This document shows, piece after piece, positions 6,679 to 14,156 of a DNA stretch of 14,212 bases. This DNA comes from Chloroflexota bacterium (GTDB lineage: Bacteria; Chloroflexota; Limnocylindria; Limnocylindrales; CSP1-4): contig JACCXQ010000131.1 of assembly GCA_013696945.1 (NCBI GenBank), positions 1 through 14,212 of the forward strand, read 5' to 3'. The notes under the pieces were generated by a model, which searched no databases, had not been told where the DNA came from, and saw nothing but the letters and a program-made list of their open reading frames with translations. Made by a program: the position numbers and the translations under genes. Each line of letters opens with the position of its first letter. The stretch's first letter is position 1.

Positions 6679-6840
6679 TCAGATCGCGGCGCCGATCGTC
6701 GAGAGGATCGAGCTGACCTGCGTCCCCAGGAAGACCAGGGCCGCGATGGCGATGATGGCGATGAGCGCGAGGATCAGGGCGTACTCCGCGAGTCCCTGAC
6801 CACGCTCGTCGCGCATTCGGGAGAGAAAGGACCGGACCAT
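6679..6840 (-). CDS. flp: Flp-type pilin subunit
   Basis: This is a 53-residue protein, the normal size for Flp/Fap pilins. It begins MVRSFLSRMRDERGQGLAEY. The prepilin processing site is G14 followed by QGLAEY, placing Glu at +5 and Tyr at +6 of the mature protein, as in the Flp family. The 39-residue mature part is mostly one hydrophobic helix (ALILALIAIIAIAALVFLG) and ends SSILSTIGAAI. The subunit would be cleaved by a TadV-like prepilin peptidase, not present in this window, and polymerised by TadA/B/C. A GGAGG ribosome binding site lies 6 nt before the ATG and a rho-independent terminator follows the stop. The gene lies between histidine kinase B and tadA on the same strand. Confidence 0.96.
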   Translation of the reverse strand: MVRSFLSRMRDERGQGLAEYALILALIAIIAIAALVFLGTQVSSILSTIGAAI

Positions 6841-6967
6841 GTATGGCCTCCGTGAGCGATGAGTCCAGGATGATGGACAGACGGAACGCTAGGGAGCCGG
6901 GAGCGGTCGCGGTATGGGAAAGGGGTCCCACTCAGGGGGGCCCATCGTCATCTCCCCGGGCGCGTGA
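6841..6967 (-). promoter_or_regulatory. Leader and promoter region of the Flp pilin gene
   Basis: This 127-bp gap between kinase B and the pilin gene holds no gene. GGAGG (minus strand, plus coordinates 6847-6851) is a good ribosome binding site 6 nt before the pilin ATG. TAGCGT at 6891-6886 fits TANNNT and would give a leader of about 40 nt, so the pilin probably has its own promoter in addition to read-through. No good -35 hexamer was found. Confidence 0.45.
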
Positions 6968-8170
6968 TCAGGATGTGTGGGCCGTGGCCTCCATCGTCTG
7001 ACCCGCGTCGACGAGCTCGACCGAGACGCCGATCGTCTCGGCCCGCGCTTGGATCTCCTGCCATCTCTCGGGCGGCAGCGCGTGCGCATCCGTGCGCGCC
7101 TGGAGGTCGTCGGCGCGCTGCTCGTGGATCATCTGAGCGAGCGCGGGCGGCATGTCCGGCTCGGCGACGGGTTCGGGGCCTCCGGCCTCGGCGTTGGCGC
7201 GGGTCAGGCTCGCTCTTTCGTCGGCGCCGCCGCTTCGAACCGTGGCGCGCACATCGCGTTCACTCCACTCCAGGTGAAGGTCGAGCTGTGAGGGATGGAG
7301 CGACAGGAACCCGACCAACGCATCGTCGATGATGCGGAAGAAGCCGCTCTCGAGGTCCGGCGGGAGGCGCCGATCGGCGCCGCGTGATTCGAACTCGATG
7401 GGGACCCCCGCGCGCTTGCCCCGGTCGGTCGCTGCCCGGCGCAGCGTCGGGAGCAGCCCGAGATCGTCGAGCACCATCGGCCGCACGTCGAAGATGAACG
7501 ACTTCGTCGCGTCGAGCGCGCGCTGCACCATCCGTCGCAGTGCTTCCACCTCGGCGCGCGCCATCTGTGGGTCCCGATCGAGCAGCCGTTGGACGATCTC
7601 CGCCTGCAGCGCGATGTTGGTCAGGCTCTGGGCGGGACCATCGTGCATCTGCCGCGCGATGTCGCGGCGCATCTCCTCCTGGGCCCGTAGCACAGCTCGC
7701 GGCGCATCGTGGGAGCTCCGCCGGGTCCGGAGCTCGTCCGTGCGGCTGCACCGGCGTCGCCATCGCCGGCCGAGAGTGGCAGCTCCCCGAGCTCGGTCTC
7801 GAGCCGGCGTACGCGATCCCGAAAGCGCCCGAGGGTCTTCTGCTTACCTTCCAGCACCTGGATCTGGGCGTCCATGAGGGCCGCGCGGCGGGCTCACGGT
7901 GAGCAGCTGGACGCGTGCCTCGCGAAGCTCGGCGGGATCAGCATCCGGCTCGCGCTCCAGGGTCGTGACCCGCTCCTCACCCTTGACGCGGCGCTCCTCG
8001 TGACGCTCGGCCTCTATCCGTGTCTGCTGGACGAGCATCTCGATCTCGGCCGCTTCCTGGTCGAGCCGCTGGAGCTCCTCGACGAGCGCCGAGCGGATGC
8101 CGGGCACGGTCGGGACGACCGCTGCCCTGTCCGTCCCTGTGGCGGCCGCCCGGGCGGCTTTCCCCGGCAC
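6968..8170 (-). pseudogene. Histidine kinase B: coiled-coil plus DegS/NarX-like HisKA_3 protein with degenerate ATPase domain, two frame breaks
   Basis: GTG at 8170 starts 5 nt after the response regulator stop. The N-terminus is a long coiled coil (ALVEELQRLDQEAAEIEMLV and ELREARVQLLTV). Near 7889 one extra C shifts the frame; the next frame continues RRAALMDAQIQVLEGKQKTL and GRFRDRVRRLETELGEL. Between about 7700 and 7775 a missing base returns to the first frame: AVLRAQEEMRRDIARQMHDG. The two breaks cancel, and the whole span is exactly 401 codons. The HisKA_3 phospho-acceptor His is encoded at 7643-7645 (ARQMHDGPAQSL). No membrane helix or sensor domain is visible. The ATP-binding domain is unusual even without the breaks: the N-box Asn is absent (FFRIIDDALVGFLSL), no DDGxG G1 box exists, and the end (ARAETIGVSVELVDAG) only echoes the normal G2 region. 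It is either a pseudokinase with sequence errors or a decaying gene. Confidence 0.75.
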
Positions 8171-8175
8171 GGCTG

Positions 8176-8919
8176 TCAGTCCTCCGGGATCCGGATCCAG
8201 CCCTGCTTCATGGCGTAGACGACCGCCTGTGTTCGGTCGTTGACCGACAGCTTGCGCAGGATGGAGCTCATGTGATTCTTGACCGTCTGCTCGCTGATCG
8301 ACAGCGCGTAGGCGACCTGCTTGTTGGTCATGCCCTTGGCGATGTTGTCGAGGATCTCCACCTCCCGCGGTGAGAGCGGCGCGAAGATGGGAGCGGCCTC
8401 CTGGCCATAGACCGCGAGTTCGCGGAACTCCTTCAGCACGCGGCTCGCGACGTTCGGCCGTGCGAAGACCTTGTCGTTGATGAGGTACTCGCCGGTGTTC
8501 ACGCGCCGGATGATCGTCACGAGGTCGTCGGGGCTGATGTCCTTGAGGATGAAGGCAGCGGCGCCCGCCTTGATGGCGTCGAACAGCTGATCCTCGTCCT
8601 CGGCGACGGCGAGCGCGATGATCGCGGCGCTCGGCACCTCGCGCTTGATGCGCTGCGTGGTCTCGATGCCTCCAGGCGGGGGGAGCGACAGGTCGAGGAG
8701 CACGATGTCGGGTGTCGTCTGCTGAGCCTGGTCGAAGGCCCCGCGCGAGTCCTCCGCCTCAGCCACGATCTCGAAGTCGGGCTCGCGCTCCAGGATGTTG
8801 CGCATCCCGACCCGGAACAGCGCATGGTCGTCGACCAGCAGGATCTTGATCTGCTGATCGGGGTTGCGGCGGTCGGGCCCACCGCGGCGGCGGTCCGGCC
8901 CGGAGTAGTTCATCGACAT
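8176..8919 (-). CDS. NarL/FixJ-type response regulator (REC plus LuxR HTH)
   Basis: The protein is 247 residues and intact. After a polar lead with a doubled GPDRR motif, the receiver domain (about 24-140) has acidic pocket D30-D31, phospho-acceptor D76 (VLLDLSLP) and K126 (FILKD). The usual Thr/Ser at the end of beta-4 is Ala104 (IIALAVAEDED), which may alter phosphorylation-dependent switching. The LuxR-type HTH (about 180-240) reads LSPREVEILDNIAKGMTNKQ followed by VAYALSISEQTVKNHMSSIL. It is probably a transcription factor for pilus or envelope genes. ATG at 8919 follows the kinase A stop by one nucleotide (TGAcATG), with GGGGAG/GAGAGG as ribosome binding site in the kinase A tail; a second ATG six bases on (8913) is possible. 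It lies between two histidine kinase genes. Confidence 0.95.
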   Translation of the reverse strand: MSMNYSGPDRRRGGPDRRNPDQQIKILLVDDHALFRVGMRNILEREPDFEIVAEAEDSRGAFDQAQQTTPDIVLLDLSLPPPGGIETTQRIKREVPSAAIIALAVAEDEDQLFDAIKAGAAAFILKDISPDDLVTIIRRVNTGEYLINDKVFARPNVASRVLKEFRELAVYGQEAAPIFAPLSPREVEILDNIAKGMTNKQVAYALSISEQTVKNHMSSILRKLSVNDRTQAVVYAMKQGWIRIPED

Positions 8920-8920
8920 G

Positions 8921-10005
8921 TCATGTCCTCTCCCCTAGGTCGATCGCGAGCCGGACGGTCGTGCCCAGCGTCGGGGTCGAAGTGATCTCCAGTCGAGCGC
9001 CGACGAGCTGGGCCCGCTCGCGCATGAATCGCAGTCCGAAATGGCGACGGCCGGTGAGCATCGTCGCTTCCTCGACATCGAAGCCTCGTCCATCGTCCCG
9101 GACCTCCAGCACCCATCCGACGCCAGACTCGGACGTCGACGAGCGTTCAAGGCGGGTGGTCAGCCATACGCGCGTAGCGGTGGCGTGCTTCCGAGCATTC
9201 CGGAACGCCTCCTGGGCAACGCGCAGGACGGCCGACCGGTGGGCGCCATCGAGTGTGCTGGCCGGCGCATCGAGTCCGACGTCGACTGGGATGCCTGTTT
9301 CGGCGGTCAGGCGCTCGGCGAGCTCTTCGAGCGCGCTCTCGAGGCCCGATTCCTCGAGCAGCGGCGGACGCAGCTGGTGGATGAAGCCGCGCAGCCGGTC
9401 GAGCTCCCGGTCCATCAGGCGCCGCAGGACCTGTAGCTCGACCATGGCGGCGACAGGATCGTCGCGCAGGCTGCGATCGATGATCTCGACCTGGAAGGCC
9501 GCGTTGGCGAGAGCCTGCGCGGGGCCGTCGTGGAGCTCCTCCGCGATGCGGGTGCGCTCGGCCTCCTGCGCCTCGAGGACCTGGCGGGCGAGGTGCTGTA
9601 CTGCCGGGCGCCTGAGCGTCTCCTCGAGCTCAGGCCGCGCGCCGGTGTCGCGTTCCGTGCCGCCCCCGCGCTCCAGGAAGAGCCACGTCTCCTCCAGGTC
9701 GCGCAGCGCGAGCTCGAGCCGCGTCAGGAGCTGCCGTCCACGAGCTCAGGCTCCGCATCGAGTCCATCGAGAAGGGCGACGTCAAGCAGGAGGGTAAGTC
9801 GGGCCAGCTCCACCGTCCCTTCGCGCGTGCTCCCATCGTGTTCCGAGCGTTGCTGCCACGCCTCGACATCGAAGGCGTGCGCCTCCCGGAGCCGTTCGGT
9901 CAGGGTGTGCAACTGGTTGGCGGTCTGACTCAGGACCTGCTTCGCCTCGGCGTAGAGCGTGTCGAGCACGGCCTCGCGCGGGTCGCCGAGGGCTCCCTTC
10001 TCCAT
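8921..10005 (-). pseudogene. Histidine kinase A: soluble DegS/NarX-like sensor kinase, one frame break
   Basis: ATG at 10005 opens MEKGALGDPREAVLDTLYAE, a cytoplasmic alpha-helical lead without membrane segments. The first frame stops at 9724 (after AEPELVDGSS). From about 9740 the downstream frame takes over with LLTRLELALRDLEETWLFLE. The span is 1085 nt, so one base is missing; restored, the protein has 361 residues. The HisKA_3 core follows: AQEAERTRIAEELHDGPAQA (His encoded at 9530-9532), then FIHQLRPPLLEESGL. The ATP-binding domain is complete: N-box EAFRNARKHA, G1 DDGRGF, G2 HFGLRFMRERA, ending GTTVRLAIDL. It should phosphorylate the adjacent response regulator, whose gene begins 1 nt after its stop. 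A TATACT -10 box lies 9 nt before the ATG. The break may be a sequence error, because every catalytic motif is preserved. Confidence 0.82.
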
Positions 10006-10014
10006 GCTCCGCGG

Positions 10015-10020
10015 AGTATA
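10015..10020 (-). promoter_or_regulatory. Putative -10 box of a leaderless promoter for the signalling genes
   Basis: TATACT on the minus strand ends 9 nt before the kinase A ATG at 10005, inside the 41-bp gap after the glycosyltransferase gene. It is the best match to TANNNT in the window and would start a kinase A-regulator-kinase B transcript at or near the start codon. No clear -35 hexamer is visible. Confidence 0.55.
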
Positions 10021-10046
10021 GGTCGTGCTCGGGGTGGCTCCGCGTC

Positions 10047-11756
10047 TCATGGCGTGCCACATCCAAGCTGGAGCCGGATCAGCCAAGCAGGCACCGTTGG
10101 GGTCTCGAGCGGGGGCGGAGGCACGGCCAGGCAAGCGCTTGCGCTGTCGCGGAGCCAGAGGGCAGGGTATCTCCCGCGTTCGTCGAGGACGACCACGAGG
10201 TCGGTCCCGAAGTCGGCACCAAGCCGCGACACGTCGACGGCGGATTCGTCCGGGAGGGCCACGACCCGCAGCGCCTCCGCCAGCCAGACGGGATGGTCGC
10301 TGATGAGGGCCGCGTGGCGGGCGGGGGCGCGGTGATCCGATCCGAGCTCAGCGACCTCCGCCAGCGGCGCGATCGCGGCGACCACCGCATCGATCCGCGC
10401 CTCCTGCGCCGTTGCCTGGCGCCCGACGACGCTCACCTGCAGCAGCCCGAACGGCATCACGATGGCGAGCACGCCGAGCGGTGCCAGCAAGGCGTTGGCA
10501 CGGGGCCACGAACGGGCGTGAGCGAGGCGCGCCACTGCGCCATCGACGCCGAGCATCGTGGCCACGATGAGCCCGACGAGTAGCGGGCTGGCGGCATGCT
10601 GGAAGGTGCCCCACATCGTCGCGACGGGAAAGACGAGGCTCGTCACCAGGTAGGAGATGAGGCCGCTCAGCAGCAGTGCTCGCAGCGCTGTCGGCCGGGC
10701 CACGGCGGGTGAGCGCCGGAGCGCGAGCAGCGAGATGAGGCCGATCGCTCCGATCGGCAGCGCCGGCACGAGCAGCACGCTCACCAGATCGTGCACGAGG
10801 GCTTGGAGCTGGTGCGTCAGGATCGTCGGCATGCCCTGAGCGAGTAACGATGCGAGCGTCGGCCTCTCGGCGTACGCGAAGATCTGCTCGTTCGTGGCGA
10901 GATATGCGTTCTCGAGCGCCTGGCCCGGGAAGAGCGTGCCGAAGGCGGCCACGTTCCGCAGGAGCCACGGGACGACGACCGCGAGCCCGCCCAGCCCGAC
11001 CGGCCCGACCAGGCGGGCGGCAGACCCGACACGTCTCCCGGGACCCGTGTCGCGGATGACCGGCCACGCAAGCAGGAGGAACGCTGCCGCGAGATGGACC
11101 GCCTCCTGGCGCGACAGGTACGCCAGACCGAGCAGCACACCGAGCAGCACGCCCCGGCCGACGCTCGGTCGCTCGAGCGTGCGGGCCATGGCGACGCAGG
11201 CAGCAAGACCGAAGACCAGGAACGGGGTGGTCGAGTCGGGGACGGCGGCCGCGAGCAGGAACGGCCCGAGGAGCGCCGCGACGACGCCGCTACCCAGGGC
11301 GACCATCCGGGCGCGACCCGGATCGAGCCCGGCGTGACGTGCTGCCTCGGCGGCCACGAGCCACGTCAGCGGACCGACGAGGGCGCCGAGCAGGACGGAG
11401 CCAAGCTGCGCCGCCGCGAACGTGGTCCCGAGGAAGGCCATCGGCGCCGCCGCCACGAGGCTGGCGAGTGGCATCCAGAGCTCGAACGCCGGTTTCGGCA
11501 GCACCAGAGGCGGCGTCGCGTAGCTCCACAGCGCGTCGCTGACCAGCCCCCTACCCTCGACGAGGTTGCGCGCGACACCGACGTACAGCGCACTGCCCTC
11601 GTTCGCGGGGAAGGTGATCTGTCCGGCGGCCCAGAGGCGCGCTCCGAGCGCGATCCCGAAGAGCGCGAGGGGCACCGCCCAAGCCATCAGGCGCTCACGT
11701 GTCAAGGTGAGCGGGAGGAGCGGGAAGCGGACCGCTGCGGTGGTCACGGCGTGCAT
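10047..11756 (-). CDS. GT-C membrane glycosyltransferase (PMT/GT39-like)
   Basis: The protein is about 569 residues with ten or more predicted membrane helices in its first 440 residues. The first extracytoplasmic loop has the GT-C pattern FPANEGSALYVGVARNLVEG; the single acidic residue E53 stands where PMT-like enzymes have an Asp/Glu catalytic pair. LAYLSRQEAVHLAAAF and VVPWLLRNVAAFGTLFPGQA are further family landmarks shared with the upstream paralogue. A soluble C-terminal region (about 470-569) contains SDHPVWLAEALRVVALPDES and DLVVVLDERGRYPALW. Such enzymes move sugars from polyprenyl phosphate onto lipids or proteins on the outer membrane face; the acceptor is unknown. Two starts are possible: ATG at 11756 (13-bp overlap with the upstream gene) or GTG at 11747, giving a classic GTGA stop-start overlap. 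Confidence 0.82.
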   Translation of the reverse strand: MHAVTTAAVRFPLLPLTLTRERLMAWAVPLALFGIALGARLWAAGQITFPANEGSALYVGVARNLVEGRGLVSDALWSYATPPLVLPKPAFELWMPLASLVAAAPMAFLGTTFAAAQLGSVLLGALVGPLTWLVAAEAARHAGLDPGRARMVALGSGVVAALLGPFLLAAAVPDSTTPFLVFGLAACVAMARTLERPSVGRGVLLGVLLGLAYLSRQEAVHLAAAFLLLAWPVIRDTGPGRRVGSAARLVGPVGLGGLAVVVPWLLRNVAAFGTLFPGQALENAYLATNEQIFAYAERPTLASLLAQGMPTILTHQLQALVHDLVSVLLVPALPIGAIGLISLLALRRSPAVARPTALRALLLSGLISYLVTSLVFPVATMWGTFQHAASPLLVGLIVATMLGVDGAVARLAHARSWPRANALLAPLGVLAIVMPFGLLQVSVVGRQATAQEARIDAVVAAIAPLAEVAELGSDHRAPARHAALISDHPVWLAEALRVVALPDESAVDVSRLGADFGTDLVVVLDERGRYPALWLRDSASACLAVPPPPLETPTVPAWLIRLQLGCGTP

Positions 11757-13384
11757 CGGGGGTCACCGGGAGCGAGGCAGACGGCGTAGAGCGCAGCGCG
11801 CGGATATGGTGACCCGACCGTCGGGCCGGCGGTCGGCGAGCCGTCCTGGTCCGCCACGACCAGGACCGGCGCGGACAGCCAGGTCGGGCGCACCTCACCG
11901 GCCAGGATCGGTGCCAGCGCGGACGTCACGTGGTCACGCTCGAGCACCAACCAGCGAACGTCATAGGCGCGGAGCGCCGATTCGACGATCGGCAGCGGAT
12001 CGTCCGGCGTCACGATGCCGGGCCGGCCGGCCTGGTAGCGGTAGGCCCCGGCGTCCGGGCTCATCAGGCGCTCCTCCGGCGGCGCCGACTCGAGCGCCAC
12101 CGTGATCCGCTCCCTGAGGTCGTGCTCCGACCGCCAGGCTCGCAAGGCGATGAGCGACCCGGCGACGCCGCCGACGATCGCGACGACCACGGCCGCCGCG
12201 GTGAAGACGCGCGTCGCGCGGGTGACGTCCCAGCTGGTGCGCCGGGCGGCCACCCAGCGGATGGCCGCCCCGATCCCGATGAACGCGAGCAGGTAGCCGT
12301 GGGGCAGGAGCGCGACCGCGGAATGGAGGAAGGTCCCGTACGGGACGTGGACGGCGAAGAGCAGCGCGCTCGAGGCGAAGAGCGTGATGGCGTACACGAT
12401 CCACGGCACGAACGCCGCGTCGCGGCGGCGCAGCCACACCCCGATCGCCGCGAACGGCGCCAGGAAGAAGAGGAGCGGTACTGCCGTGAAGATCGCGAGC
12501 GCGGAGCCGAGGCCCGCCACGCGGCTGGCCAGCAGCGGGCCGGCGCCCTGTGCCAGGAAGCTCGAGACCGTTGGCGGGTCACCTCCGATGCTGTAGAGCT
12601 CGCGGTAGTCGGCGATCCAGAGGATCCTGCCGCTCGACCCCGAGGGCGAGAGCGACCCGAAGACCTCCAGCTGTCGGAGCCACCACGGCGCTGTCACCAC
12701 CACGAAGCCCGCTGCGCAGAACGCCGCGGCCCGCCAGCCGATGCGAGAGGCACGCGGAGTGCGTGCCAGATCGGCAAGGAAGGCGAGCGCGAACGGCACG
12801 CCTAGGAGGACGCCGTCGTTGCGTGAAAGCGTTGCGAGCCCCACGCAGAGCCCGCCGACTGCGAACCAGCGCCGATCGCCGCGTAGCCCGCGGGCGCATG
12901 CCCAGAGGCAGAGTGCGCCGAGCGGCATGAACAGCGCGAAGTTGTCCGGTTGGGCGAGGTAGGGCATAGCGGCACCCGGGATGGCCGCGAGGATGGCGCC
13001 TGCGACCGACGGCACCTGCCCCAGCCCGGCGTCCCGCGCGATGGCGTATGTGAGCGGGGCGGCCAGCGCGCCGACGATCCAGAAGGGTAGGCCTGACGCG
13101 AGTGCGGTCGGCCCGAGCAGCCAGATGAACGGGACCTGGATGAGCACGGCGAGCGGCATCCAATGTGCGTTCGAGGGGATGGGGAGGGTCGGATCGACCG
13201 GTAGGCTTCCTCCGACATCGACGAAGTTCCAGATGTAGTCGACCTGGAATCCGTTGCCCGCCGCGAACTGTTGTGCGACGTTCACGTAGTAGAAGGAATC
13301 GGGGTACGCAGGCTCGCCGAATACCGCCGCTGTCACGACCCGGGCGGCGACCGCGACCAGGAAGAGGGCGAGCGGGAAAGCCAT
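11744..13384 (-). CDS. GT-C membrane glycosyltransferase (PMT/GT39-like), paralogue of the next gene
   Basis: The protein is 546 residues from ATG at 13384. It begins with a membrane helix (MAFPLALFLVAVAARVVTAA). The first outer loop follows (GEPAYPDSFYYVNVAQQFAA, D29 as the probable catalytic acid), then about ten further helices. LATLSRNDGVLLGVPF and APWWLRQLEVFGSLSPSG match the equivalent segments of the downstream protein, so the two are tandem paralogues. A C-terminal soluble domain (about 430-546) reads SPDAGAYRYQAGRPGIVTPD followed by YDVRWLVLERDHV. The start is chosen because a TANNNT box (TAGGCT) lies 8 nt before it. The frame remains open upstream to 13654, but that stretch is Arg/Pro-rich and overlaps the divergent gene. 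It probably heads the long minus-strand transcription unit. Confidence 0.82.
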   Translation of the reverse strand: MAFPLALFLVAVAARVVTAAVFGEPAYPDSFYYVNVAQQFAAGNGFQVDYIWNFVDVGGSLPVDPTLPIPSNAHWMPLAVLIQVPFIWLLGPTALASGLPFWIVGALAAPLTYAIARDAGLGQVPSVAGAILAAIPGAAMPYLAQPDNFALFMPLGALCLWACARGLRGDRRWFAVGGLCVGLATLSRNDGVLLGVPFALAFLADLARTPRASRIGWRAAAFCAAGFVVVTAPWWLRQLEVFGSLSPSGSSGRILWIADYRELYSIGGDPPTVSSFLAQGAGPLLASRVAGLGSALAIFTAVPLLFFLAPFAAIGVWLRRRDAAFVPWIVYAITLFASSALLFAVHVPYGTFLHSAVALLPHGYLLAFIGIGAAIRWVAARRTSWDVTRATRVFTAAAVVVAIVGGVAGSLIALRAWRSEHDLRERITVALESAPPEERLMSPDAGAYRYQAGRPGIVTPDDPLPIVESALRAYDVRWLVLERDHVTSALAPILAGEVRPTWLSAPVLVVADQDGSPTAGPTVGSPYPRAALYAVCLAPGDPRCTP

Positions 13385-13392
13385 GGCGGTGC

Positions 13393-13398
13393 AGCCTA
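13393..13398 (-). promoter_or_regulatory. Putative -10 box of a leaderless promoter for the glycosyltransferase pair
   Basis: TAGGCT on the minus strand ends 8 nt before the ATG at 13384, in the arrangement seen for four other genes here. No ribosome binding site occupies the gap, and no good -35 hexamer is visible. Confidence 0.48.
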
Positions 13399-13462
13399 GC
13401 ACCGGCCTCTGGACCCTCCGCCCGGTACGAAAGGCCCATGGCGGAGCCCTGTCGACCAGCCG

Positions 13463-13490
13463 TGCGGTGTGCGGTCCGGTGCGGTGCGGT
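13463..13490. repeat. Clustered TGCGGT hexamer repeats in the divergent intergenic region
   Basis: TGCGGT occurs at 13463, 13470, 13480 and 13485, the last two sharing a T. The array lies in the 157-bp gap between the divergent glycosyltransferase genes (13385-13541). It may be simple low-complexity sequence or a cluster of same-direction protein-binding sites. Nothing else recognisable was found in the left half of this gap. Confidence 0.5.
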
Positions 13491-13497
13491 GGGACCA

Positions 13498-13516
13498 ACG
13501 GGCTATCGGAGCCCGT
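13498..13516. promoter_or_regulatory. Inverted repeat, candidate operator
   Basis: ACGGGCT and AGCCCGT are exact complements separated by 5 nt (ATCGG). The repeat lies 12 bp upstream of the putative -10 box at 13529, over the -35 region of the plus-strand gene. Without a T-rich tail it is unlikely to be a terminator. An operator is the simplest reading, but this rests on position only. Confidence 0.35.
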
Positions 13517-13528
13517 GCCGGCCGCACT

Positions 13529-13534
13529 TATCCT
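13529..13534 (+). promoter_or_regulatory. Putative -10 box of a leaderless promoter for the short GT87-like gene
   Basis: TATCCT fits TANNNT and ends 7 nt before the GTG at 13542. This supports that GTG as the start in preference to codons farther upstream in the same open frame. Confidence 0.5.
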
Positions 13535-13541
13535 CGGGGAC

Positions 13542-14156
13542 GTGATCACCCCTGCGGCCCGCTTGCGCGGGGCGCGCCTGGTCGAGCGTCCCGGCCTGCG
13601 CACGTTCGCGTCGGCACGCTTCCGGATCCTGCTCGCGGGAACGTTGCTGCTCATCGGGCTCGCCGCTGGCGGTTCGCTGCTGATGCGCCAGGCAGCCGAT
13701 CCTGCGGGCCAGTTCGGCGTGGACCTCGCCGATTACCAGCGAGCGGCGCAGCGGATGGCCGCTGGCGGGTCGCCCTATGCCCCCGAGATGCTCGCCGGGC
13801 CGGTGGACGCGCAGGGGGTGGACCGCTACCGCTATCCGCCGGTCCTGGCGCAGCTGCTCATCCCCGTCGCGGGCCTCCCCATGCCCATCGCCGCCGCGCT
13901 CTGGGGAGCGGCGCAGCTCGCGGCAGCGTGGCTCGCGGTCTGGGTCGCCAGCTCAGCCGGCGGGGCCGCTCGGGGCCTCGAACGTGCGCTCTGGACGGGC
14001 GTCGCGGCCACCTTCTTCCTGTCCGTCTTCGACGCGCTGGCATGGCTCCCGCTCGCCCTTGTCGGTTCGGCCCTCATGATCATGTCCGCGTGGCGCGCGA
14101 TGGGCGGGACACGACCCGCGCCAACGGCTGCGGCGGCGCGGCCCCTCGCGTCGTGA
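13542..14156 (+). CDS. Short GT87-like (DUF2029) membrane protein
   Basis: The protein has 204 residues, about half the usual GT87 length. It has an N-terminal helix (about 27-46, FRILLAGTLLLIGLAAGGSL) and an outer loop with the GT87-type pattern (VDLADYQRAAQRMAAGGSPY). YRYPPVLAQLLIPVAGLP and two or three further helices follow, and it ends after a polar Ala/Arg-rich tail. It lacks the second half of the family (the LGN and RP motifs), so it could be a naturally short relative, the first half of a split enzyme, or a remnant. No clear frame break is seen inside it. The next gene starts within its stop codon (GTGA overlap), suggesting co-translation. It is divergent from the GT-C pair, with repeats and an inverted repeat between them. 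Confidence 0.7.
   Translation: MITPAARLRGARLVERPGLRTFASARFRILLAGTLLLIGLAAGGSLLMRQAADPAGQFGVDLADYQRAAQRMAAGGSPYAPEMLAGPVDAQGVDRYRYPPVLAQLLIPVAGLPMPIAAALWGAAQLAAAWLAVWVASSAGGAARGLERALWTGVAATFFLSVFDALAWLPLALVGSALMIMSAWRAMGGTRPAPTAAAARPLAS

Noticed and set aside
13385..13654. N-terminal extension of the first GT-C protein up to 13654
   Set aside because: It is Arg/Pro-rich, overlaps the divergent gene and its promoter, and lacks family similarity. The ATG at 13384 has a membrane helix and a -10 box in place.
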